Source: DASQUK01 sp046726215
Lineage (GTDB): Bacteria; Actinomycetota; Acidimicrobiia; Acidimicrobiales; VFJN01
Reading direction: 5' to 3'
Length of the DNA stretch: 64,000 nucleotides
NCBI GenBank assembly: GCA_046726215.1
Contig: JBKPAA010000019.1
Location: forward strand, 1-64,000
In this document: positions 26,335-38,855 of the stretch, piece after piece
Numbering within the stretch: position 1 is the first letter of the stretch
How the letters are laid out: each line of letters opens with the position of its first letter
Notes under the pieces: generated by a model
The model's input: the letters and a program-made list of their open reading frames with translations, nothing else
Told to the model about the DNA's origin: nothing
Database searches by the model: none
Translations under genes and position numbers: made by a program

Positions 26335-27387
26335 ATGGAGCTGCAGACCGCCATCGACCTCGACGCCACCACCAACCGACAGGTGGTGCTGCGGCGGCGG
26401 CCGGAGGGGCTGCTCGCCGACGACGACGTCGAGCTGCAGGACGGGGTCGCCGTTCCGGTCCCCGCCGAGGGCGAGGCTCTGCTCGAGCTCGACTGGATCG
26501 GCATCGACGCCACCGTCCGCACGTGGCTGTCCAAGGCCGAGGGGTACCTGCCGGCGGTGGAGATCGGAGAGACCGTGCGGGCCAGCGGCATCGGCAGGGT
26601 GGTGGCCACCCGGAGCGAGCGCTTCCCGCTCGGGCACATGGTGTATGGGCTGCCGGGTTGGCAGCGTTACGGCATCGTGCGCGACGATCCGCTGGCCACG
26701 CCGCTCGGTGAGGAGGTCGACGCCCCGGCCCTCCTCGCGCTCTACGGCGCCACCGGGCTGACCGCGTACGTCGGCATGATCGACGTCGGGCAGGTCCGGG
26801 AGGGGGAGACGGTGGTCGTCTCGGCGGCCGCCGGCGCCACCGGCTCGCTGGCCGCCCAGATCGCCAAGATCAAGGGCTGCCGCGTGATCGGCATCTGCGG
26901 CCGAGACGACAAGGTGCGCTGGCTCCTCGATGACCTCGGCCTGGACGGTGCCATCAACCACCGCACCGACGACGTGCGCGGCCGGCTCCGGGACCTGTGC
27001 CCCGACCGCGTCGACGTCTACTTCGACAACGTGGGCGGTCCCATCCTCGACGCCGTGCTCGATCGCCTGGCGATGCACGCCCGGGTCGTCCTCTGCGGCG
27101 CCATCGCCATCTACAACGAGCTGGGACGCCCGCCGGGGCCCTCGAACTACTTCCAGCTGATCAACCGCCGCGCCCGCATGCAGGGCTTCCTGTCGCTCGA
27201 CCACTGGGACCGTTTCGGCGATGTGGCGGCCACGTTGGGCTCATGGGTGGCCGACGGGAAGCTGAAATACCGCACGCAGGTCTACGAGGGCCTCGAGTCG
27301 GCGGTCGACGCCCTCAACGCCCTGTTCACCGGCGACAACATCGGCAAGACCCTCATCCGAGTCTTTGAAGGAAAAGCGGCGTCATAG
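26335..27387 (+). CDS. NADP-dependent oxidoreductase, MDR superfamily (CurA/prostaglandin-reductase type)
   Basis: 350 residues. GroES-like N-terminal domain, then a Rossmann domain with VVSAAAGATGSLAAQIAKIKGCRVIGI. The run DVYFDNVGGPILDAVLDRL and NYFQLINRRARMQGFL near the end are typical of leukotriene B4 dehydrogenase-like enzymes that reduce enones or quinones. No zinc-binding cysteine lobe is present, as expected for this zinc-free group. Its last codons form one arm of the inverted repeat that separates it from the convergent yyaL gene. Confidence 0.88.
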   Translation: MELQTAIDLDATTNRQVVLRRRPEGLLADDDVELQDGVAVPVPAEGEALLELDWIGIDATVRTWLSKAEGYLPAVEIGETVRASGIGRVVATRSERFPLGHMVYGLPGWQRYGIVRDDPLATPLGEEVDAPALLALYGATGLTAYVGMIDVGQVREGETVVVSAAAGATGSLAAQIAKIKGCRVIGICGRDDKVRWLLDDLGLDGAINHRTDDVRGRLRDLCPDRVDVYFDNVGGPILDAVLDRLAMHARVVLCGAIAIYNELGRPPGPSNYFQLINRRARMQGFLSLDHWDRFGDVAATLGSWVADGKLKYRTQVYEGLESAVDALNALFTGDNIGKTLIRVFEGKAAS

Positions 27388-27399
27388 CCCGGAAAATCT

Positions 27400-27407
<8 letters not shown>
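27361..27407. terminator. Bidirectional terminator-like inverted repeat
   Basis: GTCTTTGAAG (27361-27370) and CTTCAAAGAC (27398-27407) are perfect 10-base arms with a 27-base loop. Both arms are coding: the left in the 3' end of the oxidoreductase gene, the right in the 3' end of yyaL on the other strand. Only 12 bases separate the two stop codons. Confidence 0.55.
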
Positions 27408-29514
<2,107 letters not shown>

Positions 29515-29521
29515 GGCCTCC

Positions 29522-29527
29522 ACGGTA
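29522..29527 (-). promoter_or_regulatory. Candidate -10 box of yyaL
   Basis: TACCGT on the minus strand, seven bases before the GTG at 29514; decides the start of yyaL. Confidence 0.45.
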
Positions 29528-29596
29528 GGGGGATGGGAGGCGCGCCCGAACGCCTACCTCCCGGGTAATTGGGACCCGCGCTCCGGGGCGTGGACC

Positions 29597-30034
29597 ATGG
29601 AGGGCATGAACCCAGACGAGGCCACCGCCTTCCTGCGCTCTGCGATCCCGCTGTGCGACACGCTCGACATGCGGGCCGCAGCCGCCGGGCCCGACGAGGT
29701 GCGAGTGGAGATCGACTGGGCTCCGGGGCTGTGCACCGGCAACGGCGTGCTGCACGGAGGGGTGGTCATGGCGCTGGCGGACTCGGCCGGCGGCGCCTGC
29801 ACCTACTTCAACCTGCCCGAGGGCGCCACCGGCACCACGACCATCGAGTCGAAGACCAACTTCCTGGGCGCCGTGCGCGAGGGCGTGGCCGTCGCCAGCG
29901 CCCGCCCCCTGCACGTGGGCAGGACGACGATCGTGATCGAGACGGTGGTCATCGACGGGCGCGACCGGCCGGTGGCCAAGGTGACGCAGACCCAGCTGGT
30001 GCTCCGCTCGCCCGGCGCCGCCCCCTCCCCCTAG
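29597..30034 (+). CDS. PaaI-type hotdog thioesterase
   Basis: 145-residue single hotdog-domain acyl-CoA thioesterase. The helix-forming motif NGVLHGGVVMALADSAGG carries the usual HGG and Asp of the PaaI active site. TTTIESKTNFLGAVREG and GRTTIVIETVVIDGRDRPVAKVTQTQLV form the sheet. The substrate is not set by sequence; because the menaquinone block begins 900 bases downstream, a 1,4-dihydroxy-2-naphthoyl-CoA thioesterase role (MenI) is a reasonable guess. ATG at 29597 chosen; 29606 possible. Confidence 0.82.
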   Translation: MEGMNPDEATAFLRSAIPLCDTLDMRAAAAGPDEVRVEIDWAPGLCTGNGVLHGGVVMALADSAGGACTYFNLPEGATGTTTIESKTNFLGAVREGVAVASARPLHVGRTTIVIETVVIDGRDRPVAKVTQTQLVLRSPGAAPSP

Positions 30035-30037
30035 CGT
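30032..30037 (+). promoter_or_regulatory. Candidate -10 box ahead of the 18-codon ORF and SDR
   Basis: TAGCGT overlapping the end of the thioesterase gene, eight bases before the ATG at 30046. Confidence 0.4.
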
Positions 30038-30045
30038 TCGGGCCC

Positions 30046-30102
30046 ATGAGTGAGCGTCCGTCGAGGGTGGCGGGGAAACAACGAGAGAGCGAATCCGGGT
30101 AG
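30046..30102 (+). CDS. Possible leaderless mini-ORF before the SDR gene
   Basis: ATG AGT GAG ... TAG, 18 codons, polar and Arg/Ser/Glu-rich (MSERPSRVAGKQRESESG). The TAG ends two bases before the SDR ATG at 30105, which has no clear Shine-Dalgarno sequence. It may feed terminating ribosomes to the SDR start. Whether the peptide itself matters is unknown. Confidence 0.35.
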   Translation: MSERPSRVAGKQRESESG

Positions 30103-30104
30103 CA

Positions 30105-30866
30105 ATGGAGATCAGCCTCAAAGGGAAGGTGGCGCTCGTCACCGGGGCCAGCCGGGGGATCGGCAAGGCGATCGCGACCGGCTACGCAGACGCCGGGGCA
30201 GCGGTGATGCTGTCGTCACGCAAGCAGGAGGCCCTGGAGGTGGCGGCCGCCGAGATACCCGACTCGGCCAGCGGGGTGGCTGTGTTCGCGGCCAATGCCG
30301 GCGAGCCCGACCAGATCGCCGCCTGCGTCGCCGCAACCATGCAGCGGTTCGGCGCCATCGACATCCTGGTCAACAACGCCGCCACCAACCCCTACATGGG
30401 CCGGACCGTCGACATCGACCTGCCCCGCTTCGACAAGACGTGGCAGGTCAACTACCGCGGCCCGGTCGTGTGGGTGCAGGAGGCCTGGAAGGCATCGATG
30501 GCCGACCGGGGCGGGGTCGTCCTGAACATCGCCTCGGTGGGCGGCCTGTCCGTCGAGCCGGCCATCGGCCACTACAACGTGACCAAGGCGGCCCTGATCC
30601 ACCTGACCCGCACGCTCGCACAGGACCTGGCCCCCGGCGTGCGGGTGAATGCCATCGCCCCGGGGCTGGTGAAGACCGACTTCGCCCGTGCGCTGTGGGA
30701 GCCGGCCGAGGAGCAGGTCGCGGCCCGGATGCCGCTCGGGCGCCTGGGCGACCCGGTGGACATCGCGAACGCAGCGTTGTTCCTGGCCAGCGACCTGGCG
30801 TCCTGGATCACCGGCCAGACACTGGTGGTCGACGGCGGGGCGCTGGTGGGCTCGCGGCGGCTGTAG
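30105..30866 (+). CDS. Short-chain dehydrogenase/reductase
   Basis: 253-residue classical SDR. NAD(P) loop TGASRGIG at residues 13-20, NNA motif in DILVNNAATNP, and catalytic Tyr157-x3-Lys161 (YNVTK). The C-terminal SITGQTLVVDGG-like end (WITGQTLVVDGGALVG) is that of 3-oxoacyl-ACP reductase and related enzymes. The exact substrate is unknown. Neighbouring thioesterase and CoA ligase genes fit acyl-CoA metabolism. Confidence 0.87.
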   Translation: MEISLKGKVALVTGASRGIGKAIATGYADAGAAVMLSSRKQEALEVAAAEIPDSASGVAVFAANAGEPDQIAACVAATMQRFGAIDILVNNAATNPYMGRTVDIDLPRFDKTWQVNYRGPVVWVQEAWKASMADRGGVVLNIASVGGLSVEPAIGHYNVTKAALIHLTRTLAQDLAPGVRVNAIAPGLVKTDFARALWEPAEEQVAARMPLGRLGDPVDIANAALFLASDLASWITGQTLVVDGGALVGSRRL

Positions 30867-30880
30867 CGCGTTCGCCACCG

Positions 30881-30928
30881 TTTTCTTCGCGGGATCGGCC
30901 GCCGGAGCGACCAGCCCCGCGGAGAAAA
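30881..30928. terminator. Bidirectional terminator between SDR and menE
   Basis: TTTTCTTCGCGGG (30881-30893) pairs with CCCGCGGAGAAAA (30916-30928) with one mismatch that is a G-U pair in RNA. The arms end in T-runs on both strands, as a two-way intrinsic terminator would. It lies between the convergent SDR and menE genes. Confidence 0.65.
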
Positions 30929-30942
30929 CGCGTGGTGCGGGG

Positions 30943-32016
<1,074 letters not shown>

Positions 32017-32024
32017 GGTGGTGG

Positions 32025-32030
32025 AGGTTA
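32025..32030 (-). promoter_or_regulatory. Candidate -10 box of menE
   Basis: TAACCT on the minus strand, eight bases before the GTG at 32016. It faces the divergent TACGGT box (32049-32054) of the ABC operon 18 bases away, so the two promoters overlap. Confidence 0.45.
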
Positions 32031-32048
32031 CGGGGCGCCGCGGCGATC

Positions 32049-32054
32049 TACGGT
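32049..32054 (+). promoter_or_regulatory. Candidate -10 box of the ABC transporter-menA operon
   Basis: TACGGT. Seven bases downstream is an in-frame ATC (32062) of the ATPase gene; two bases downstream is an out-of-frame ATG (32057) opening an 18-codon ORF that stops at 32113. Confidence 0.4.
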
Positions 32055-32061
32055 CGATGGC

Positions 32062-33053
<992 letters not shown>

Positions 33054-33057
<4 letters not shown>

Positions 33058-33926
33058 CGACCACCGAGGCAGCCGCGCCGTCCGCGCCCACGACCCGGAG
33101 TCCGTGGTTCGTCCACTCGTGGACGCCGATGAGCTGGCGCGCGTTCGCCGCCCTGCTCGGCCGCGACCTCGTCGTGCTCCGCAAGGACCTGCCCGCCTTC
33201 GTCGCCCGCACCGTGATGCAGCCGGTGCTGCTCATGTTCGTGTTCACCTACGTGTTCCCCAAGATCGGCCAGGGAGTGGGCAGTGCCGGCGGGGCCTCGG
33301 CCGAGGGCGCGTTCAGCACACTGCTGGTGGGGGGCGTGGTGGCCAGCGCCATGATCTTCCAGGGGATCCAGGCGGTGGCGCTGCCCATGGTGCAGGACTT
33401 CGGCTTCACCCGCGAGATCGAGGACAGGGTTCTGGCCCCGATCCCGGTCGAGGGGGTGGCGCTCGAGAAGGTGACCTCGGGTGCGATCCAGGGCCTGCTG
33501 GCCGCCCTGGTGGTCCTGCCCCTCGCCTACGTCATCCCGGCCACCGACGTGCACCTCGACGTCAACTGGCCCGTGACCCTGACCTTCCTGCCGCTCGCGG
33601 CGGTGCTGGGCGCGTCGCTGGGGCTCACCGTCGGCACCCGGGTAGAGCCGCGCCAGGTGCCCCTCGTCTTCAGCCTGCTCGTGCTGCCCATGACCTTCCT
33701 GGGTGCGGTGTACTACCCGTGGCAGGGACTCGAACCCCTCCCCGTGTTGCGCTGGGCCGTGCTGGTGAACCCGCTCGTCTACCTGTCCGAGGGCGTGCGC
33801 ATCGGTTTGACCAGCGGCACGATCCCGCACATGAACGGCGTCGTCGTCTATCTCGCTTGCCTCGGCTTCACGGCCGTGCTCCTGCGAGTGGGGATCAAGG
33901 GGTTCCGCCGGCGGGTGCTCACCTGA
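33054..33926 (+). CDS. ABC-2 type permease, DrrB type
   Basis: 290-residue integral membrane partner of the upstream ATPase. About six hydrophobic segments follow a polar N-terminus; LLMFVFTYVFPKI opens the first, and the ABC-2 motif region VLPMTFLGAVYYPWQGLEPLP and NPLVYLSEGVRIGL are visible. The cargo is unknown: drugs, lipids or glycolipids are typical of the family. The ATGA overlap with the ATPase and TGATG overlap with menA point to one translationally coupled mRNA with menA. Confidence 0.88.
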
Positions 33927-34828
33927 TGGCGAGCGTCGCCACCCCGGCCGGCTGGCGGGTCTGGGTCGCCGGCGCGCGGCCCCGGACCCTTCCGGCTGCC
34001 GTGGTGCCGGTGTTGGTGGGGACGGCCTGTGCCGCCGGCCGGGCGGACGTCGTGGCGTGGCGGGCGGTGGCCGCGGGCGTGGTGGCGCTGGCCCTGCAGG
34101 TGGGGACCAACTACGCCAACGACTACAGCGACGGCGTGCGGGGGACCGACCGGGACGACCGGAGGGTCGGGCCCCTCCGGCTGGTGGGCTCCGGGTTGCG
34201 GACGCCCGGGGCCGTCAAGCGGGCGGCGCTGGCGTCGTTCCTGGTCGCCGGCGTGGCGGGGTTGGCCCTGGCCATCGCGGTCGGCTGGGAGCTGTTGGTG
34301 GTCGGGGCGCTGGCCATCGCCGCCGGCTGGTTCTACACGGGCGGCCCCCGCCCGTACGGCTACCTGGGGCTCGGCGAGCTGTTCGTGTTCGTGTTCTTCG
34401 GGGTGGTGGCGACGACCGGCTCCGCCTACGTGCAGGAGGAACGCCTGTCGGGCCTCGCCCTGGCGGCGAGCGTGCCCGTCGGCCTGCTGGCGACGGCGCT
34501 GCTGGTCGTGAACAACCTGCGCGACATCCCCGGCGACAGCGCCGCCGGCAAGCGCACGCTGGCGGTGCGCCTCGGCGACCGGCGCACGCGGTGGCTCTAC
34601 GTGGCGCTGCTGGTGGGCGCGGTAGTCATGGTCCCCGTGGTGGCGGCCGTGGGGGACCGGGCCGGGGCCGCCCTGGCCCTGGCGGCCGTGCCGCTGGCCC
34701 GGCGCCCGGTGACCACCGTGCTGGGTGGCGCCCGTGGCGGCGAACTCATCCCGGTGCTGGGTGATACGGGGCGGGTCCAGCTCGCGTTCGGCGCCCTGCT
34801 GGCGCTCGGCCTCTGGCTGACGGCCTGA
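33926..34828 (+). CDS. menA: 1,4-Dihydroxy-2-naphthoate prenyltransferase
   Basis: UbiA-family membrane enzyme that attaches the isoprenoid tail in menaquinone synthesis. 300 residues, about eight or nine transmembrane segments. Both aspartate-rich Mg-diphosphate motifs are present: NYANDYSDGVRGTD and NNLRDIPGD. RPRTLPAAVVPVLVGT near the N-terminus is typical of MenA. Its ATG shares one base with the permease stop. The gene ends 67 bases before repeat copy C. Confidence 0.93.
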   Translation: MASVATPAGWRVWVAGARPRTLPAAVVPVLVGTACAAGRADVVAWRAVAAGVVALALQVGTNYANDYSDGVRGTDRDDRRVGPLRLVGSGLRTPGAVKRAALASFLVAGVAGLALAIAVGWELLVVGALAIAAGWFYTGGPRPYGYLGLGELFVFVFFGVVATTGSAYVQEERLSGLALAASVPVGLLATALLVVNNLRDIPGDSAAGKRTLAVRLGDRRTRWLYVALLVGAVVMVPVVAAVGDRAGAALALAAVPLARRPVTTVLGGARGGELIPVLGDTGRVQLAFGALLALGLWLTA

Positions 34829-34895
34829 CCGGGGCCCGGCGGCGCCCGTGGGCGCCCGGGGGGCCCGCGGGTGCCCGGGGGTCCCGCGGGTGCCC

Positions 34896-34991
34896 GAGGC
34901 AATATGGTCCGCCCCGGGGTTCTCGAGGCAACGGGCACCGGCCCCCGGACCCCGGTGCCTCGTCCTGTCGTCGCCGGACCGTATTGCCTCG
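34896..34991 (-). repeat. GAGGCAA four-half-site repeat, copy C
   Basis: 96 bp, reverse orientation (centre CCGGCCCCCGG on +). Half-sites: GAGGCAAT 34896-34903, CTCGAGGCAA 34922-34931, GGTGCCTCG 34954-34962, TATTGCCTCG 34982-34991; spacing 29, 37, 29. It fills the gap between convergent menA and menH and could act as a two-way terminator. The 45 bases before it are GC-rich with repeated CCCGCGGGTGCCCG. Confidence 0.9.
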
Positions 34992-34999
34992 CGTTTGGG

Positions 35000-35776
35000 T
35001 TACTCGCCCGCCATCTCTGCCAGCCACGGCTCGACCAGCTCCAGGAACCGCGCCGGCTGTTCCAGATGGGCGCTGTGCCCGGCGCCGGGGACCAGCGCCG
35101 TGCGGGCGTTGCCTCCGATGGCCACCGCCGTCCGCCGAGCGATGTCGGCGTACCGTTCGTCGTCCTCGCCGGCCATGACGAGGACCGGGATGTCGATGCC
35201 CGGCAGCGCCGACCACAGCGGGGCCTGGGAACCGGTCCCCGCGAGCTCCAGGCTCCGGGCGAGCGCCTCGGCGGTGTTGCCCCGACGCTGGTCCTCGAAT
35301 CGGGCGCCCCCGGGGAGCCCGGCGAACATCGGCTGGTCGAGCCACCAGCCGACGAACCAGTCCACGCCCTCCACCCGAATGCGCTCGGCGAGCGCTTCGT
35401 CGCGTAGCCGGCGCTCGGCCCGCTCGGCGTCGTCCTCGATGCCCGGCGTCCCGCCCACGAGGACCAGACCCCGCACCGCCTCGGGAGCCTCCGTGGCCAC
35501 GTGCAGGGCCATGCGGGCGCCCATCGAGTAGCCCAGGAGGATCGCCGGGCCGGCGGCCTCGGCCACCAGTCGGCCCGTGGTCGGGAGGTCGGCGGCGATG
35601 CCGGCCGAGCCACCGTGCCCCGGAAGGTCCAGGCGCACGACCTCGTGGTGGGCGCCGAGCGCCGTCGCCACGGGCCCCCAGCAGCGGCAGGTCTGCCCGA
35701 AGCCGTGCAGCAACGCGACCCGGGGGCCGGACCCGTCGCATTCGTCATGTAGCGGCACGGCGGGGAATGCTTGCAT
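35000..35776 (-). CDS. menH: Alpha/beta hydrolase, probable MenH (SHCHC synthase)
   Basis: 258-residue alpha/beta hydrolase. Oxyanion region LLHGFGQTCRCWGPV, nucleophile elbow GYSMGARMAL (Ser), an Asp in the GEDDERYAD region, and GAGHSAHLEQP with the catalytic His. GYSMGAR resembles MenH, and the neighbours menA and menD make the 2-succinyl-6-hydroxy-cyclohexadiene-carboxylate synthase role likely. The ATG at 35776 begins MQAFPAVPLHDE; GAGAGGAA upstream may be its ribosome site. Confidence 0.78.
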   Translation of the reverse strand: MQAFPAVPLHDECDGSGPRVALLHGFGQTCRCWGPVATALGAHHEVVRLDLPGHGGSAGIAADLPTTGRLVAEAAGPAILLGYSMGARMALHVATEAPEAVRGLVLVGGTPGIEDDAERAERRLRDEALAERIRVEGVDWFVGWWLDQPMFAGLPGGARFEDQRRGNTAEALARSLELAGTGSQAPLWSALPGIDIPVLVMAGEDDERYADIARRTAVAIGGNARTALVPGAGHSAHLEQPARFLELVEPWLAEMAGE

Positions 35777-35855
35777 GTCGCATGGCCGTTCCTCTCGGGG
35801 GGCTGCGCCCCCGTGCCCCATCGTCGCCCGGCTCCCTGGCGGTCGCTCGGTCGAC

Positions 35856-35880
35856 CGGTCATGAGCTGTGCTCATGACCG
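35856..35880. promoter_or_regulatory. 11-3-11 palindrome over the menD start
   Basis: CGGTCATGAGC (35856-35866), TGT, and the exact reverse complement GCTCATGACCG (35870-35880). The menD ATG (35874-35876) lies in the right arm. It sits in the 97-base space between divergent menH and menD, so a bound dimeric repressor could control menD, and perhaps both genes. Confidence 0.6.
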
Positions 35881-37607
35881 TCGCCCAGCCCCGCTCGCCC
35901 GCCGACGTGCAGGCCGCGTTCGCCGCCACGCTGGTCGACGAGTGGGTTCGGTGCGGGGTCCGGCACGCTGTCGTGTGCCCGGGCTCGCGCTCGACCCCGC
36001 TCGCGCTGGCCCTGTCCGAGCGGCCGCAGGTCGCCCTCCAGGTCCACCACGACGAGCGCTCGGGAGGGTTCCTCGCGCTGGGACTCGGGCTCGCCACCGG
36101 GCAACCGGCGGTCGTGCTGACCACCAGCGGCACCGCCGCCGCCGAGCTGCACGCCGCCGTGGTGGAGGCCGACCTGGCCGGCGTCCCGCTCCTGGCCTGT
36201 ACCGCCGACCGCCCCCCGGAGCTCCGGGACGTGGGTGCCCCCCAGGCCATCGACCAGGTGCACCTGTTCGGCCGGGCCGTCCGGTGGTTCGGCGATCCCG
36301 GCGTGCCCGACGTCGCGTCGGCGCCCCGGTGGCGCGCCTTCGCCGGGCGGGCTCACGCCGCGACTGTTGGCGGCCGCCCCGGCCCCGTGCACCTCAACCT
36401 GCCGTTCCGGGAGCCGCTGGTGGGCACCGCCGGCTGGTCACCGCCCGGACGCGGCGACCGCCCGTGGGTGGCGACGTCGGCGGTGGACGGGGCGCCGACG
36501 ATCGGGGCCGACCCGCCGGCGGAGTTGCAAGAGCTCGCCGGCCGGCGCGGCGTCATCGTGGCGGGGGCGGCGCCCATCGACGGTCCGGCCCTCCATCGCC
36601 TGGCGGAGGCCATGGGGTGGCCGGTGCTGGCGGAGCCGCGCTCGCCGGCGTGGATCCCGGCGGCCACCGGCGTCGTGCACCTCGACGCCGTCCTCCGCTC
36701 GCCACGCGCCGCCGAAGGGCTGCGGCCCGAGGCGATCCTGCGGGTCGGGGCGCCGGGTGCGTCGCGGGTCGTCAACGAATGGCTGGCGGCATCCGGGGCC
36801 GACGAGGTCGTCGTGGGTGCGCCCGGATGGTCCGACCCGGCGGCGACGGCGACGGCCGTGATCGACGGACCGCCCGCCGCCGTGCTGGCGTCGCTCGGGG
36901 CTGCGGATCTCCGGCCGGCCCCCGGCGCGTGGCTGGAACGGTGGCGGGCGGCATCGGATGCCGCCGGCTCCGCCGTGGTCGCAGCCCTGGCGCAGCTACC
37001 GGCCCCGAACGAGCCGGCGATCGCGCGCGCGAGCGTTGCGGCCCTGCCCGAGGGCGCCCGGCTGGTGGTGGCGTCCTCGATGCCCATCCGTGACGTCGAG
37101 CGCTACGCCGCGCCGCGGGCCGGCGTGACCGTGCTGGCCAACCGGGGCGCCAACGGCATCGACGGCACCGTGGCCACCGCGGTCGGCGTCGCGGTGGGAT
37201 CGGCCGCGCCGACCGCCCTCCTCATCGGCGACATCGCCTTCCTGCACGACAGCAACGGGCTGCTGGGCGCCGCCGGGCGGGGGATAGACCTGGTATGCGT
37301 CGTGGTCGACAACGACGGGGGCGGCATCTTCTCGTTCCTGCCCCAGGCCCGGGAGTTGCCGACCGAGCGGTTCGAGACCCTGTTCGGCACCCCCCACGGC
37401 CTCGACCTGGTGGCGCTGGCGGCGGCCTACGGCGTCGACGCCCGGGCGCTCGATCCGGACGACGGGATCGACGCCGCCGTGGGTGAGGCCGTCGCCAAGG
37501 GTGGCGTCCACGTCCTCGTCACCCGCACCGATCGGGCCGCCAACGTCGATGCCCACGGCCGGATCGACGCGGCGGTGGCCGCCGCGGTCGACGCCACCCT
37601 GTGCTGA
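35874..37607 (+). CDS. menD: SEPHCHC synthase
   Basis: Thiamine-diphosphate enzyme joining isochorismate and 2-oxoglutarate, 577 residues from the ATG at 35874 (GTG 35868 is also possible). VVCPGSRSTPLALAL carries the MenD-specific SRSTPL sequence, followed by HDERSGGFLALGLGLATG and LTTSGTAAAELH. The ThDP motif of the C-terminal domain reads LIGDIAFLHDSNGLL then VVVDNDGGGIFSFLPQ. It runs convergently toward menF with nine bases between the stops. Confidence 0.93.
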   Translation: MTVAQPRSPADVQAAFAATLVDEWVRCGVRHAVVCPGSRSTPLALALSERPQVALQVHHDERSGGFLALGLGLATGQPAVVLTTSGTAAAELHAAVVEADLAGVPLLACTADRPPELRDVGAPQAIDQVHLFGRAVRWFGDPGVPDVASAPRWRAFAGRAHAATVGGRPGPVHLNLPFREPLVGTAGWSPPGRGDRPWVATSAVDGAPTIGADPPAELQELAGRRGVIVAGAAPIDGPALHRLAEAMGWPVLAEPRSPAWIPAATGVVHLDAVLRSPRAAEGLRPEAILRVGAPGASRVVNEWLAASGADEVVVGAPGWSDPAATATAVIDGPPAAVLASLGAADLRPAPGAWLERWRAASDAAGSAVVAALAQLPAPNEPAIARASVAALPEGARLVVASSMPIRDVERYAAPRAGVTVLANRGANGIDGTVATAVGVAVGSAAPTALLIGDIAFLHDSNGLLGAAGRGIDLVCVVVDNDGGGIFSFLPQARELPTERFETLFGTPHGLDLVALAAAYGVDARALDPDDGIDAAVGEAVAKGGVHVLVTRTDRAANVDAHGRIDAAVAAAVDATLC

Positions 37608-37616
37608 GGCAGGCTC

Positions 37617-38855
37617 CTAGGGCCGGACGATCGCCGACAACAGGGCCTGGAGCTTGGACCGGGTCTCGGCCAGCTCGGTGGCGGGATCGCTGTCGGCGAC
37701 GATGCCGTTGCCGGCCCAGACCCGCGCCGACGACCCGTCGATCTCGGCGCAGCGGACGGACACGGCCCACGTGCCGTTGCCGGCGGCGTCGGCCCACCCG
37801 GCGGTGCCCGCGTAGCGCCGGCGATCGAAGCCCTCGTGCTCGGCGATCCACGCGACCGCCTCGTCGCGGGGCCAGCCCGCCACGGCGGGGGTGGGGTGGA
37901 GCGCCGCCACCAGTTCCAGGACCGACGGTGCCGGCTGCGACAGGCGTCCCTCGACCATGGTCGCCAGGTGCTGGACGTTGGCGACCGCGACCACCGATGG
38001 CTCCGCCTCGTAGTCGAGGTATGAGCACCACGGCAGCAACGTGTCGTGGACCATGTCGATGGTGATCTGGTGCTCCTGGCGGTCCTTGGTCGAGGCCAGC
38101 AGCGATGCCGCCAGCCGCTGGTCGGTCGTAGGGTCGCCGCCCCGGGGCGCGGTGCCGGCCATGGGATGGGACCGGACGATGTCGCCGGCCACCGAGACCA
38201 GCAACTCGGGGCTGGCGGCCACGAAACCGTCGACCGAGACGATGTGGCAGCCCGGGTAGGCCGAGCGCAGCCGCTGGAGAACCGCCAACCGGTCGATGGC
38301 CCCGTCGGCCGTGATGTCGATCTGGCGGGCGAGCACGACCTTGTGCAGGTCGTTGCCCGTCATGGCCCCCGTCATGGCCTTGGTCGCCCCCTCGACGAGG
38401 GCGCACCAGTCCTCCGGGTCGCGCTGCGCCGTGACCGTGAACCGCTGGACCGCCGGAAGGTGCTCGGCGTCGGCCTCGAGGTGCGGCCGGCCGGCGTCGG
38501 CAGCGCCTTCGCCGATGGTGGTGAGCCAGCGGGTCCCGTCGTCCGCGCGCCCGGCGACGACGGTCGGGACCATCAGCTCGCTGGCAGCGCCCGGCGCGAA
38601 CGGCAACGTCCCGAAGGCCACGGGACCGCAGCCGGGCAGCCTGACCTCGTCGTCGACCTCGATTCCGGCCAGGGCCTCGGCCACCGACCGGGCGGCTGCC
38701 GCCGGATCGCCGCCGGGCCACGGCAGGCGCGCCGCACAGCCCCGGCCCGCCAGCCCGGACCGCCCCCGCTCGAACAGCACCCCGTCCGGCCCCGCGAATC
38801 GCAGCAGGTCGACGTCGGCGTCGAGCCGGCGGGTGCACGCCCGGAGGGCGGTCAC
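37617..38855 (-). CDS. menF: Isochorismate synthase
   Basis: Chorismate-utilising enzyme, 412 residues, first committed step of menaquinone synthesis. The C-terminal catalytic domain shows HKVVLARQIDI, VRSHPMAGTAPRGGD, LHPTPAVAGWPRDEA and AGNGIVADSDPATELAETRSKL, the MenF/EntC series. Context rules for MenF over a salicylate-type synthase. GTG start overlaps the menG stop (GTGA), so menG-menF form an operon on the minus strand. Confidence 0.92.
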   Translation of the reverse strand: MTALRACTRRLDADVDLLRFAGPDGVLFERGRSGLAGRGCAARLPWPGGDPAAAARSVAEALAGIEVDDEVRLPGCGPVAFGTLPFAPGAASELMVPTVVAGRADDGTRWLTTIGEGAADAGRPHLEADAEHLPAVQRFTVTAQRDPEDWCALVEGATKAMTGAMTGNDLHKVVLARQIDITADGAIDRLAVLQRLRSAYPGCHIVSVDGFVAASPELLVSVAGDIVRSHPMAGTAPRGGDPTTDQRLAASLLASTKDRQEHQITIDMVHDTLLPWCSYLDYEAEPSVVAVANVQHLATMVEGRLSQPAPSVLELVAALHPTPAVAGWPRDEAVAWIAEHEGFDRRRYAGTAGWADAAGNGTWAVSVRCAEIDGSSARVWAGNGIVADSDPATELAETRSKLQALLSAIVRP

